Shown: piece after piece, positions 18,907 through 28,729 of the stretch
Position numbering within the stretch: position 1 is the stretch's first letter
How the letters are laid out: the number at the start of each line of letters is the position of its first letter
NCBI RefSeq assembly: GCF_009799805.1
Contig: NZ_CP047050.1
Span: 820,001-884,000 of the forward strand
Direction of reading: 5' to 3'
DNA from: Myroides phaeus
GTDB taxonomy: Bacteria > Bacteroidota > Bacteroidia > Flavobacteriales > Flavobacteriaceae
DNA: 64,000 bases
Notes under the pieces: generated by a model
Told to the model about the DNA's origin: nothing
Database searches by the model: none
What the model saw: only the letters and a program-made list of their open reading frames with translations
Program-made: the position numbers and the translations under genes

Positions 18907-18914
18907 CAAAACTA
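18907..18914 (-). promoter_or_regulatory. Promoter -7 box for the PafA-like gene
   Basis: TAGTTTTG on the minus strand matches TAnnTTTG, 52 bases before the ATG. No -33 TTG at the right distance; no pho-box could be identified. Confidence 0.4.
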
Positions 18915-19110
18915 TCAAACTCCAGTCCGTTTCTATCATAATTTCAATAAAAAGTTAGTTTTCTCAACTTTTTATTGAAACAACAACAAAGTAATTCTTC
19001 ACATCATAAGATACATTAATTTAATGTTATCAATTAAAAAATAACAGCAATTTATATAAATCACACAACACTTACAGCATTATAGATAAGTGTAAACGCT
19101 ATAATATCTG

Positions 19111-19118
19111 TACCTTTG
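19111..19118 (+). promoter_or_regulatory. Promoter -7 box for the HAD hydrolase gene
   Basis: TACCTTTG, a full TAnnTTTG match, 28 bases before the ATG. Confidence 0.5.
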
Positions 19119-19146
19119 CAATCAAACTTACATAAAAAATCAACAG

Positions 19147-19836
19147 ATGAAATCAATTAAAGTAGTAGCTTTTGACGCTGACGATACACTATGGGTCAAT
19201 GAGCCCTATTTTAACGAAGCGGAGAAACAGTTTTGTATCTTAATGGAAGACTTCCTAACTCATCAGAGCATCTCTCAGGTGTTATTTAAAACACAAGTAG
19301 ACAACCTACCATTATATGGTTATGGAATTAAAGGCTTTACCCTTTCAATGATAGAGTCTGCATACAAAATTTCTAAAGGTACAGTAAACCAAAAGGTCAT
19401 TGATAGAATAATTATTATTGGAAAAGAGCTTTTAACTAAGCCTATCGAATTAATTGATGAAGTTGAAGACGTTTTAGAGGAATTAAAGTCTAAATATAAA
19501 TTAGTTGTCGCTACCAAAGGTGATTTGAAAGACCAACATAGAAAACTACATCATTCTGGATTAGGTCCTTATTTTCATCATATTGAAGTAATGACTGATA
19601 AAGAAGAAATCGACTATCAAAAATTATTAGGAAGATTAGACATTCAACCTGAAGAGTTTATTATGATTGGAAACTCGCTGCGTTCGGATGTATTACCTGT
19701 ATTAGAATTAGGTGGACACGCAGTTCACGTGCCATTTCACACAACTTGGCTACACGAACATATTGACCACGAAATAAATCACCCAAACTTCAAAACAATT
19801 AAGAAATTATCTGAGGTAAAAGATATTCTTTTATAA
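19147..19836 (+). CDS. HAD-superfamily hydrolase
   Basis: A 229-residue haloacid-dehalogenase-fold protein. Motif I is FDADDTLW (nucleophile Asp10, acid Asp12), motif II/III are around residues 115-145 (VVATKGDLKDQHRK) and motif IV is MIGNSLRSDVLP. A helical cap of about 85 residues sits between motif I and II, the C1-cap type seen in YjjG and phosphoglycolate phosphatase relatives. It should be a cytoplasmic phosphatase; the substrate is unknown. It is a single gene with its own -7 box and a shared downstream terminator. Confidence 0.9.
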   Translation: MKSIKVVAFDADDTLWVNEPYFNEAEKQFCILMEDFLTHQSISQVLFKTQVDNLPLYGYGIKGFTLSMIESAYKISKGTVNQKVIDRIIIIGKELLTKPIELIDEVEDVLEELKSKYKLVVATKGDLKDQHRKLHHSGLGPYFHHIEVMTDKEEIDYQKLLGRLDIQPEEFIMIGNSLRSDVLPVLELGGHAVHVPFHTTWLHEHIDHEINHPNFKTIKKLSEVKDILL

Positions 19837-19839
19837 TAG

Positions 19840-19878
19840 AAAAGGGCAACCTCAACTGATTGAGATTGCCTTTTTTTT
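19840..19878. terminator. Bidirectional terminator
   Basis: Stem AAAGGGCAACCTCAA / TTGAGATTGCCTTTTT with loop CTGA, between the convergent HAD gene and the barrel gene. Confidence 0.85.
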
Positions 19879-19894
19879 AATTCTAACAACTTAC

Positions 19895-20599
19895 TTAAAA
19901 TTTATATCCTACAAAAACACCGAAGTTTTGATTGTAGATTTTCTTATCATACATTCCTGTGTTTTCTTCTACACCAAATGTATTAGCATTATCAAACAAA
20001 CTTGCAAAACCTCTTGAGAAGTTAGCTCCTACAAGCAAACCAAATTTGAATTGATATTCTATACCAGCAACAATACCGTAGTCCATTTTTTGCAAATACT
20101 TACTATCTTCTTGATCATCGTCAATACCTCCAAAAATAGAATGATCTTTATAAGAATTTCCTTCCTCATCAATAGCTGTTATTGATGAATTTAATAGCAT
20201 ATTTACATACGGACCTACATATACTTGTAATCCTTCTACTTTAAAAACAGCACTGATTGGGTTTAAACGTAAACTATGCATTTCTAACTTTGCACTGATT
20301 ACTTCATCTTCAATCTCTCTATTAAAACCCGCTCCGTGATTTTGGTAAAATAACTCGTGTTTCAACCCAAAGTGTTTACCTATACTATTATCTACACTAA
20401 CACCTGCAAAAAAATTATTACGAGCATCTACTTTACCATCTACTGCTAAATAGTCAACATCATTGCCTTTTAAAGTAGATTGTAACCACCCTACCTTTAC
20501 AGCAAATGTAGTACGTCCTTTTACTTCATCATTTATATTTTGAGCACTTGCAGTTGTTATTCCTGCTAACACACAAAAACTTAATATTAGATTTCTCAT
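19895..20599 (-). CDS. Outer-membrane beta-barrel protein, end of efflux operon
   Basis: A 234-residue protein with a signal peptide (MRNLILSFCVLAG to TASAQ) and alternating amphipathic strands ending in an aromatic residue (FGVFVGYKF), the hallmark of an outer-membrane barrel of about eight to ten strands (PorT/OmpW-like size class). No ligand motif is visible. Its start lies 12 bases after the stop of the TolC-like gene, so it belongs to the czc-type metal-efflux operon, but a role in efflux is only suggested by position. Confidence 0.75.
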   Translation of the reverse strand: MRNLILSFCVLAGITTASAQNINDEVKGRTTFAVKVGWLQSTLKGNDVDYLAVDGKVDARNNFFAGVSVDNSIGKHFGLKHELFYQNHGAGFNREIEDEVISAKLEMHSLRLNPISAVFKVEGLQVYVGPYVNMLLNSSITAIDEEGNSYKDHSIFGGIDDDQEDSKYLQKMDYGIVAGIEYQFKFGLLVGANFSRGFASLFDNANTFGVEENTGMYDKKIYNQNFGVFVGYKF

Positions 20600-20611
20600 A
20601 ACTTACTTTTC

Positions 20612-21907
20612 TTAAAAATCAATGTCCCAAATACCTACTGCTTTCTCTAACTCCACTAATGCTTCTGCATAACCAAATAATGTTTCTGCGTACGCTTGCT
20701 GTGTTTCGTTATAAGTACGTTGTGCATCTAACACTTCCAATAAACTACTTGCTCCACGTTGATAGCTATATTTAATACCTTCAAAAACTTCCTTAGACTC
20801 GCTTAACATACCATTTTCAAATCGGAAAATTTGTTTTTGTTTCGTTAAGTAATTTCTATAAGCCTGTGTTATCTCTTTTTCAAGTTCTAACTCAATAGCG
20901 TTATATTCTAAGTCTGCTTGTCTTTCTTCATATAATGCTGTTTTTAAACCAGCGTCTTTTCTATTAGAAAACTTAAGTGGAATAGATATTCCTGCTTTAA
21001 CAGCAGTATTCCCAGGTGTTGGAGCAACTGCATTTTTAACAAATGAGTTGTTCTCTACTCCTACGTTTAACCCTAAGTCGATCACACGTTCTGCCCTTGC
21101 TAAAGAAACTTGTCTACCAGCCACAACTTTATTTTGACGAGCTACTAAGAAATCAGCTCTATTATTTTGTGCAGTAACAATCAATTCATTCAAATCAAAC
21201 AAACGGTCAAATTTATTAAACTCTCCTTTTGGAATATAAACCGAATCATTTCTATTTGCACTGATTATATTTCTAATTTCAACAAGACTATTCTCCCAAG
21301 TATCATCTGCATCTTGTAAATCGTTCCACATAGACTTAGCTTCCAATTTACTTTGAATAGCGTCTACTTTACTAATTTGTCCTAATGAAAAACGAATACT
21401 ATCTGATTTAGCTACTTGTAACATTGATTCATAAGAGTCTTTTTGAATATCGAAAAGCATCTTATTTTGCAATGTTTCTAAGAATGCGATTGTAGATTCT
21501 GCACGAAGTGTTTGAAAAAACTCTTGCAATTCTAACTCTGCTAATACCTTTTGGTCTTTTGCTAAGTTCTTTCTCGCTTTTCTCTTTCCTCCCAATTCAA
21601 GATCCCAAGACAATTCTGCTTCAAAACCATACCCCATCTGCATACGTTTTTGTTGATTATCAGTCCAACCAAAACTTAATTCAGGATCTGGAAATACTTT
21701 TGCCGCTTGAACCTCAGCCTCAGCAATATCAATATTGTATTTCTCTGCAGCATAACTTAAGTTATTTGCTGCCATCTTACTCAAAAACTCTTGGTAAGTT
21801 AATACAGTTTTATTGGTATGCTCTTCTGTGTGAAGCTGTGCAAAAGCCGCTCCACTACAGAAAAACATTAATAAACTTGCTTGTATATATTTTTTAAAAA
21901 CTTTCAT
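20612..21907 (-). CDS. TolC/CzcC-family outer-membrane efflux protein
   Basis: A 431-residue TolC-like channel subunit with an N-terminal signal peptide (MKVFKKYIQASLLMFF to AAFAQ) and two long helical repeats typical of OEP proteins: AEVQAAKVFPDPELSFGWTD in the first half and SSLLEVLDAQRTYNETQQAY near the C-terminus. It would form the outer-membrane exit duct for the RND pump encoded 8 bases upstream. The short sequence resembles CzcC/CusC types of Bacteroidota. It has no lipobox. It is the third gene of the efflux operon. Confidence 0.9.
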   Translation of the reverse strand: MKVFKKYIQASLLMFFCSGAAFAQLHTEEHTNKTVLTYQEFLSKMAANNLSYAAEKYNIDIAEAEVQAAKVFPDPELSFGWTDNQQKRMQMGYGFEAELSWDLELGGKRKARKNLAKDQKVLAELELQEFFQTLRAESTIAFLETLQNKMLFDIQKDSYESMLQVAKSDSIRFSLGQISKVDAIQSKLEAKSMWNDLQDADDTWENSLVEIRNIISANRNDSVYIPKGEFNKFDRLFDLNELIVTAQNNRADFLVARQNKVVAGRQVSLARAERVIDLGLNVGVENNSFVKNAVAPTPGNTAVKAGISIPLKFSNRKDAGLKTALYEERQADLEYNAIELELEKEITQAYRNYLTKQKQIFRFENGMLSESKEVFEGIKYSYQRGASSLLEVLDAQRTYNETQQAYAETLFGYAEALVELEKAVGIWDIDF

Positions 21908-21915
21908 ATCTGATA

Positions 21916-24900
21916 CTAATTTTCTTCCATTGCCTCTTCTGTAAAATCACTGTCTTTTCCCCATTTACGCTCTACTAAATAATAAAGAGCAGGTAAAACA
22001 AATAGTGTCAAGATAGTTGCAAACAACAATCCATAAACAATTACTGTTGCCAATGGACGTTGAACATCAGAACCAATTCCTGTTGCTAATGAAGCAGGGA
22101 ATAATCCTAATACAGCTACCGTAGCAGTCATTAATACTGGTCTAAAACGTTGTTCTGCCCCAAGTAAAACTGCTTCTTTCAATGCTGTTCCTTTTCTTCG
22201 TAAGTCATTGATGTGGGATATCATAATTACCCCATTTTGAATAGCCACCCCAAATAGAGCAATAAATCCTACTGCAGAAGAAACGTTTAAAGACATTCCT
22301 CTAACATTCAGAGCTAACATACCTCCAAATAATGCTAATGGTACAACAATCATCAACAATCCTGCTTGTCTAAACTGTCCAAAAGCACCGTATAACAATA
22401 CAAACATCAAACACAAAGTCAAAGGAATAATTACAGCTAAACGACTATAAGCACGGTTTTGGTTTTCAAACTGTCCTCCCCATTCAACTTGAAACTTCTC
22501 GTGATCGTAAGTTACGTTATCTTCAATCTTTTGATGAGCTTCTTTTAACAATGACGCTAAATCACGATTACGCACGTTTAACTTAACAGTTAAGTGACGT
22601 CTATTCATCTCTCTTGTAATTGTACTTTCTCCTGTACTTGTTCTAACATCAGCAACTTGTGAAAGTGGAATCTTAGCTCCTGTACTTGATGTCAACATTA
22701 AGTTAGCAATCTTTTCAGGTGTATTTCTACTCTCTTCTGTATATCTCGCACTAATATCATAAACCTTATTTCCAATAAAGATTTGAGAAATTGCTTTACC
22801 TCCAATAGCCACCTCAATTAACTCTGCTACATCTGAAACGTTTAATCCATACTGAGCAATTTTATCTCTATTCGCGTGAATTTGTAATTGTGGTAATGGT
22901 GGTTCTTGGTCAATTGCTAAATCTACTGCTCCATCTACTGTTTTCAATGTTTCTAACACTTCATTAGCAATACGTCTTGTTTCGTGGAAATCTTCTCCAT
23001 AAACTTTAACCACTAATTCACTATGTGCTCCTGATATTTTATCCATTACCCCATCAATCATTGGTTGTGCAAAACCAACTGTAAACCCAGGTAATGACTC
23101 ATATTCTGCAGCAAGTTCTTCAATTAAATCATCTTTTGTTTTTCCGCGAGGCCATTCTTTATAAGGTTTAATACCTACAGAACACTCGAAGTGAGAAGGA
23201 GTAAACGGGTCCGTACCATCATCATTTCTTCCTGCTTGAACCATCACGTATGTAACCTCTTCATATTTCATTGTTCTTGCTCTTAGCGTATCACTTAGCT
23301 CTTTTGATTTTTCTAATGAAATACCAGGCGGCAATGTTACTTGTAACCATATAGACCCCTCATCTAAAGGTGGTAAAAAGTCTTTTCCTACCTTTATACT
23401 TAATCCTACAGTAATAGCAAGGACAACTAATAAAGGTGCGAAAACTTGCTTTGGCTTATCTACAATCTTGATAATTCGATTGTGATATAAAGCTGTTAGT
23501 TTCTCTAACCATTTATTGTGATATATTTTTCTTGGCTTTCTATAAACAGCATAAGCTAAACCAGGAATTAAGATCAGGGCAACTAACAATGCTCCAACTA
23601 AAGCATAACCAACTGTAAATGCCATTGGTGTAAACAATTTCTTTTCTACACGTTCAAAAGCAAATAATGGTAAATATGCTGTGATAATAATCAACGTAGC
23701 AAAGAAAATAGGCTTAGCAACTTCTTTTGTTCGCTCACCAATTGACTTCTCCTTTAATTCTTCCTTTGGATTATCTTCCCTTTTCTTCAGTATGGATTCC
23801 ATCATTACAATAGCACCGTCTACAATAATACCGAAGTCAATAGCTCCTAAAGACAATAAGTTAGCTGGAATATTAGTGAAATGCATCATTATAAATGCAA
23901 ACAACAATGAAATTGGAATTGTAATAGCAACTAATAATGCTCCTCTCCAACTACCTAAGAAAACAATTAATACTATAATTACTAAGCTAATTCCTTCAAT
24001 CAATGTTGTAGAAACCGTATGTAATGTTGTATCAACTAAATCTGTTCTATCTAAAAACGTATGTATTTTAACTCCTTCTGGTAATAACCCATTATTTAGT
24101 TCATCTACATAAACGTGTATTTGTTCTAATACAATAGAAGGATTTTCTCCTTTTAACAATAGGACAATTCCCTCAATACTATCTGAGTAATTACGTTCTT
24201 TATCAGTGTATCCTAAAACACCTTTTCTTTCAACATTTCCATACTTTAAACGACCTAAATCATTTAAAAAAACTGGAATACCATTCTCTGCCTTAACAAC
24301 AATTTTACCAAGGTCCTCAAGGTCTTTTACTAATCCAATACCACGAACTACGTAACCTAAATCTCCTCTTGTTAATACACTACCTCCTGCATTTACGTTA
24401 TTCTCCTCAATTGTCTCTGTTACATCACTTAAAGACAATCCATATTGCTCTAATTTATGCGGATCTAATTCAATTTGGAACTGAGTTGTAACTCCTCCAA
24501 AGTTAGTAACCTCTGCCACACCTGGCACTTGATTTAACTTTGGAATAATCATAAAGTTCTGTATATCTGTTAACTCGCGTAAACTATATCCTTCTCCTTC
24601 AATAATATAACGATATACCTCTCCAATTGGAGATGTTAGCGGATCAAGTTCTGGTGTTGCATCATACGGTAGCTCAACATCATTTAATCGTTCTTGAATA
24701 CGTTGTCTTGCAAAATAGTCTTCAATACCATCTTCAAATACAATCGTAATCATAGATAATCCAAAAGTACTATTACTACGCATTACGTGCATACCTGGCA
24801 TACCATTCAAAGCACGTTCAATTGGAATAGTAATTTGTAATTCTATTTCCTCTGCTGCTAATCCTGGCACCTGCGTTACTACTTGTGATGTTGTATCTGC

Positions 24901-25026
24901 AATATCTGGATATGCCTCTACAGACAATTGTTTCCAAGAATAATATCCGAAAATACAAAGTAACACAAACAATGCAGCGACAAGCCATCTCTTATGGATA
25001 GCGATGTCAATTATATTTTTTTTCAT
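21916..25026 (-). CDS. CzcA-type heavy-metal efflux RND pump
   Basis: A 1036-residue inner-membrane RND proton antiporter of the HME (heavy metal efflux) class, full length with twelve membrane segments and two large periplasmic loops. The TM4 motif LGAIDFGIIVDGAIVMMES holds Asp397, Asp403 and Glu410; their 6- and 7-residue spacing equals that of Asp402, Asp408 and Glu415 of Cupriavidus CzcA, so it is of the divalent-cation (Zn/Co/Cd) type rather than the Cu/Ag CusA type, which lacks this acidic set. The RND hallmark PPGISLEKSKELSD is also present. It sits between the adaptor gene (19-base gap) and the TolC-like gene (8-base gap). Confidence 0.94.
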   Translation of the reverse strand: MKKNIIDIAIHKRWLVAALFVLLCIFGYYSWKQLSVEAYPDIADTTSQVVTQVPGLAAEEIELQITIPIERALNGMPGMHVMRSNSTFGLSMITIVFEDGIEDYFARQRIQERLNDVELPYDATPELDPLTSPIGEVYRYIIEGEGYSLRELTDIQNFMIIPKLNQVPGVAEVTNFGGVTTQFQIELDPHKLEQYGLSLSDVTETIEENNVNAGGSVLTRGDLGYVVRGIGLVKDLEDLGKIVVKAENGIPVFLNDLGRLKYGNVERKGVLGYTDKERNYSDSIEGIVLLLKGENPSIVLEQIHVYVDELNNGLLPEGVKIHTFLDRTDLVDTTLHTVSTTLIEGISLVIIVLIVFLGSWRGALLVAITIPISLLFAFIMMHFTNIPANLLSLGAIDFGIIVDGAIVMMESILKKREDNPKEELKEKSIGERTKEVAKPIFFATLIIITAYLPLFAFERVEKKLFTPMAFTVGYALVGALLVALILIPGLAYAVYRKPRKIYHNKWLEKLTALYHNRIIKIVDKPKQVFAPLLVVLAITVGLSIKVGKDFLPPLDEGSIWLQVTLPPGISLEKSKELSDTLRARTMKYEEVTYVMVQAGRNDDGTDPFTPSHFECSVGIKPYKEWPRGKTKDDLIEELAAEYESLPGFTVGFAQPMIDGVMDKISGAHSELVVKVYGEDFHETRRIANEVLETLKTVDGAVDLAIDQEPPLPQLQIHANRDKIAQYGLNVSDVAELIEVAIGGKAISQIFIGNKVYDISARYTEESRNTPEKIANLMLTSSTGAKIPLSQVADVRTSTGESTITREMNRRHLTVKLNVRNRDLASLLKEAHQKIEDNVTYDHEKFQVEWGGQFENQNRAYSRLAVIIPLTLCLMFVLLYGAFGQFRQAGLLMIVVPLALFGGMLALNVRGMSLNVSSAVGFIALFGVAIQNGVIMISHINDLRRKGTALKEAVLLGAEQRFRPVLMTATVAVLGLFPASLATGIGSDVQRPLATVIVYGLLFATILTLFVLPALYYLVERKWGKDSDFTEEAMEEN

Positions 25027-25045
25027 TACTGCGTTCCTTTATAAA

Positions 25046-26164
25046 TTAATAAGATTGAGGTAAGTAAATTCCTCCTTCGCTCACAACTTCATCACCTTTT
25101 CCTAACCCTGATAAAATCACTGTTTTATCACCAGATACTCCACCAATTACAACTTTTTTCTTTTTGTATTTGTTTGTATCTACTTTCACAAAAACGAAAG
25201 AATCGTCTTCTCCTTGTAACACAGCTCTTGATGGTATTAAAATAACTTCTTCTGGTTGATCGATAAAACGAACATTCACATACATTCCTGGTTTTAGAAT
25301 ACGCTTTTCATTATCTACCTCAATTAGCACGTCAATACTTCTTGTTTCTTCATCAACAATTTCATTCACGTGATAAATAATACCTTCCATTGGTTGATTT
25401 GGATAAGCAGCTAATTCAACTTGTACCTTGTTCAATTTTGCTAAGTGTTGAATATCCTTCTCTTTAATTTTACCTACAATCCATATTTTACTCAACGAAG
25501 CAATTTTTACAACTGGGTCTGCATCGTCGTTAATATATTGTCCTAATACAATATTGTTTTCAAGTACTTCACCATTAATTGGAGAACGAACAGTTAATGC
25601 TTGTCCTAATACCAATGAATTTCCATCTACATTATAAATTGCCAATGCAGCTTTAGCATTGTCAAATGCAGCTTTAGCAATTGAATATTCTGTTTCAGAC
25701 TCTTCAAACTCTTGTCTAACTCCTACTCCATTATTTAACAAGTCTTCTTGTCTTTTTAAGTTCAATGCTGCTTGCTTAAACTCTTGTTTTGAATCAAAAT
25801 AATCTTTTTGAGCTTCAAAATAATCTGGAGAAGACACTTCAAAAAGTGGTGTATTTATACTTACCTTCTGTCCTAACTTAATAAAAGACTTTACAATTCG
25901 TCCTGAAAAAGGAGATGCTATCTCAGCATAATGGTTTGGAATAGCTTTAACTATTCCTGCAGTAACCAAATCAAAAGTGAATTGTTCTTCTGAAACGATA
26001 TCAGTTTTTATTTTACTTTTTAAATTTGAATTTTCTGTCAAGGAGATAACCTGATTCTCTACGCTGTATTGGGCTGCATCACCTGCTTGTTCTTTCTTTT
26101 CTGAACAAAAACTTAGTAACACACTTACTCCTAAAATTCCAGCAAGTTTCAATGTTTTAGCCAT
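25046..26164 (-). CDS. RND efflux periplasmic adaptor lipoprotein, CzcB/CusB-like
   Basis: A 372-residue membrane-fusion protein joining the pump to the outer-membrane duct. It has a lipobox (LLSFC, Cys20), a split lipoyl domain (ASPFSGRIVKSFIKLGQKVS near residue 80 and VRSPINGEVLENNIVLGQYI near 190), a helical hairpin between them, and the beta-barrel/membrane-proximal domains to the end. No His- or Met-rich metal-binding tail is present. It is the first gene of the operon adaptor-pump-duct-barrel. Upstream lies a 200-base stretch where I see no clear promoter or metal-regulator site. Confidence 0.9.
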   Translation of the reverse strand: MAKTLKLAGILGVSVLLSFCSEKKEQAGDAAQYSVENQVISLTENSNLKSKIKTDIVSEEQFTFDLVTAGIVKAIPNHYAEIASPFSGRIVKSFIKLGQKVSINTPLFEVSSPDYFEAQKDYFDSKQEFKQAALNLKRQEDLLNNGVGVRQEFEESETEYSIAKAAFDNAKAALAIYNVDGNSLVLGQALTVRSPINGEVLENNIVLGQYINDDADPVVKIASLSKIWIVGKIKEKDIQHLAKLNKVQVELAAYPNQPMEGIIYHVNEIVDEETRSIDVLIEVDNEKRILKPGMYVNVRFIDQPEEVILIPSRAVLQGEDDSFVFVKVDTNKYKKKKVVIGGVSGDKTVILSGLGKGDEVVSEGGIYLPQSY

Positions 26165-26367
26165 TATGTTTGTTTTTTTATTTGTATTTATTTTTTATTC
26201 TTTTTTAACATCACTCTTAAAATGACATTAAAATTACTCAAAAACAAGGAGTTATCCTTAAATATCTCCTACCTTTTTAAGAATAATCAGCCTTCTGAAG
26301 ACAAATCACATCTAAATCGTGCTTTTTTCATTAGTTTTTGTTTTTATTCTTAACTACAATAATTATG

Positions 26368-27765
26368 CTACTTTAAATTGAAGAAATAAGCTGCTAAACT
26401 GAAATAAATTAACAAACCTGAAATATCAACAATCGTTGTAATTGCCGGACTCGCAACAACTGCAGGGTCTCCTCCAAACTTTCTAACTATTAAAGGCAAT
26501 GTTGCCCCAATAATTGTTGACGAAATAACTTGAAGTGAAAGAGCTAATGCAATTACTCCTCCTATGCTCACTAAAGAATAAGCCACTGGTATTTCTGTTT
26601 CCCAACTCAAGAAAACAACTTTTGCAAATGCTAACAATCCTAAACAAACTGAAAGCATTAAAGCAATTCTTGTTTCTTTCCACAAAACCTTTGCCCAAGA
26701 CTTTAGTGTTACTTGTCCTAACGCCAATGCTCTGATGATAACTGTTGCAGATTGACTTCCTGCATTTCCTCCTGTATCTGCAACCATTGGCATATACAAA
26801 GCAAGTATCATCATCTGTGCTAATGCACCTTCATAACTATGAATAATAATTCCTGATATAATTCCTACAATCGCTAAGGTTACTAACCACACAACTCGTT
26901 TCTTAAAATGACCAAAAGTTGTTGTTCCATTATAATCTACCTCTTCATTACTACTCATTATACCCATAAAGCGCTCCATATCTTCAGTATGCTCTGCCTG
27001 AATAACATCTATCGCTTCATCGTGTGTTACTATACCAACTAATTGCTTTTTATCATTTATAATTGGTAATGCAACTAATTCATATTTATCTATTTTCTTT
27101 GCTACACTCTCACTTGATTCACTTACAAAACCGAAAACAAAATCACTATGTAATTCTTCCTCAACTAATACATCTGGCTCTGCAATTATCAAATCTTTTA
27201 AAGTAATAAACCCAACTAAAGTTTGATCTTCATTAACTACATACACATAGTAGATTGTCTTTTTAGACGGAGCATCTCTCCTTACTTTCTGAATTGCCTC
27301 AAAACAACTCATACTCTTAGAAACTGTCGCAAAATCTGTTATCATAATCCCTCCTGCTGTATCTGCTGGATAAGAACTCAAAGCAAGTACATCTTCTCTA
27401 ATCTTCTTGTTTAAAAAAGGTAATAAATCAACTTGCTCTTGTTGTGTCAATAACTGAAATAAATCAGCGCGTGCATCAGAAGGCATTTCTTCAAAAATCT
27501 TTGAAAACAACTTCTTACTCACTTGTTGGAAAAAAGATAATTGCTTTACTAATGGAAACTCAGCAAAGATTTCTCCTTGCTCTTCTTTACTAAACTCATT
27601 GAATAAAATCAGCAAGTCTTTATTATCCATTAAACTAATTGCTTCACTAACATCTACTGTTGGCATCTTTTTCAATACTGGCACCATCAGCATCATTTGA
27701 TCTAATCCTTGAAAATCTTGAGCCATTTTTCTCAATGTTACTTTTTCATTTTTATATAATCTCAT
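26368..27765 (-). CDS. mgtE: Magnesium transporter MgtE
   Basis: A 465-residue Mg2+ channel/transporter. The cytoplasmic N domain (MgtE_N) covers about residues 20-125, followed by two CBS domains (about 130-255; VYVVNEDQTLVGFITLKDL and LPIINDKKQLVGIVTHDEAIDV) and five C-terminal membrane helices with the pore motif MPMVADTGGNAGSQSATVIIRALALG, family-typical. In known MgtE the N and CBS domains close the pore when Mg2+ is high. I use the ATG at 27765; an in-frame GTG precedes it. The stop of mgtE is 203 bases before the metal-efflux adaptor start. mgtC-like gene lies 18 bases upstream, so the two are one Mg2+ unit. Confidence 0.94.
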   Translation of the reverse strand: MRLYKNEKVTLRKMAQDFQGLDQMMLMVPVLKKMPTVDVSEAISLMDNKDLLILFNEFSKEEQGEIFAEFPLVKQLSFFQQVSKKLFSKIFEEMPSDARADLFQLLTQQEQVDLLPFLNKKIREDVLALSSYPADTAGGIMITDFATVSKSMSCFEAIQKVRRDAPSKKTIYYVYVVNEDQTLVGFITLKDLIIAEPDVLVEEELHSDFVFGFVSESSESVAKKIDKYELVALPIINDKKQLVGIVTHDEAIDVIQAEHTEDMERFMGIMSSNEEVDYNGTTTFGHFKKRVVWLVTLAIVGIISGIIIHSYEGALAQMMILALYMPMVADTGGNAGSQSATVIIRALALGQVTLKSWAKVLWKETRIALMLSVCLGLLAFAKVVFLSWETEIPVAYSLVSIGGVIALALSLQVISSTIIGATLPLIVRKFGGDPAVVASPAITTIVDISGLLIYFSLAAYFFNLK

Positions 27766-27783
27766 CACATTCAGTTTTAAAGG

Positions 27784-28479
27784 TTAGTAAGTAGTCAACT
27801 CCCAAGTCACTTCAGAAACTCCATATTCCAAAGAAACTTTACTCGTCACTTTTTCTAAAATATCGTCTTTTCGACCTAAACAATAGATTTCAAATTTGAG
27901 ATATGAAAAAGCAGGATTACCATTGTCTGTACTTTTTAAAGATCGCAATTGCAACTCCCTTTGCTTTTTTAAACTTTCTAAAACCATCACTCGAATGTGA
28001 TTTTCAACTTCTTCTTTACACCCTACTACTATTTCATAGTGAACCTCTGATGAATCTATATCACTTTCAAACGACATCTTATTCATCAATGTTCCTATTG
28101 GTCGTAATAATAAATGGGCACTTACAATTAAAACAGCCATTACAATAGCCTCTTGCCACAGTCCTACCCCACACATTGAACCTACAGAGGCAGAACACCA
28201 AATTGTAGCAGCTGTATTGAGTCCTCTTATACTAAAGCCATCTTTCATAATCACACCAGCTCCTAAAAAACCGATTCCACTCACAACATATGATGCTACT
28301 CTACCTACTGCAGTCCCTCCTATTTGATAAGACATCAATACAAATCCGGCTGCTCCTATACATACTAATGTATTGGTTCTTAATCCCGCACTTTTCTGTC
28401 TTACTTGTCTTTCTGCGCCAATTAAAGCCCCTAAAACAAAGGCTAACGCTAATCTTCCTATAAATACTGAAATCAACAT
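27784..28479 (-). CDS. MgtC/SapB family membrane protein
   Basis: A 231-residue protein with four or five N-terminal membrane helices carrying the MgtC signature (FVLGALIGAERQVRQK, SAGLRTNTLVCIGAAGF, and GIGFLGAGVIMKDGF), followed by a soluble C-terminal domain of about 80 residues with an ACT-like pattern. MgtC proteins help growth in low Mg2+ and inhibit the F1Fo ATP synthase in Salmonella; that is known for relatives, not shown here. It starts the mgtC-mgtE pair. No Mg2+ riboswitch is recognisable in the 250 bases upstream. Confidence 0.9.
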   Translation of the reverse strand: MLISVFIGRLALAFVLGALIGAERQVRQKSAGLRTNTLVCIGAAGFVLMSYQIGGTAVGRVASYVVSGIGFLGAGVIMKDGFSIRGLNTAATIWCSASVGSMCGVGLWQEAIVMAVLIVSAHLLLRPIGTLMNKMSFESDIDSSEVHYEIVVGCKEEVENHIRVMVLESLKKQRELQLRSLKSTDNGNPAFSYLKFEIYCLGRKDDILEKVTSKVSLEYGVSEVTWELTTY

Positions 28480-28680
28480 AATAACAACTTTTTATTCTTT
28501 CTTAATAATCATTGCTCAATGAGGATCAGAAAGAAAGTTTAACAATCATTCGTCTTAAAAAAGGACTCTAATTCCATAACTTCTGTTTTTTTTGACTTGG
28601 CAAAAGTAGAGGAATAAGCCTCCGATGGCTATTAGAAAGCTTTTAGAAAAAAATTAGAATTCTATTAGGATTCTATAAAA

Positions 28681-28713
28681 CAAAAAAGGCACTCTTCAAT
28701 AGAGTGCCTTTAT
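28681..28713 (-). terminator. Terminator of the two-component system
   Basis: Stem AAAGGCACTCT / AGAGTGCCTTT with a short loop; on the minus strand it lies 17 bases past the kinase stop and is followed by TTTTTTG. Confidence 0.8.
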
Positions 28714-28729
28714 ATGACCAAAAAATCAT

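Noticed and set aside
21508..21897. 129-codon frame opposite the TolC-like gene
   Set aside because: Overlaps the signal peptide and helical region of an intact efflux gene; no independent evidence.
28480..28680. Mg2+ riboswitch upstream of the mgtC-like gene
   Set aside because: No M-box or other known riboswitch pattern could be recognised in the leader.
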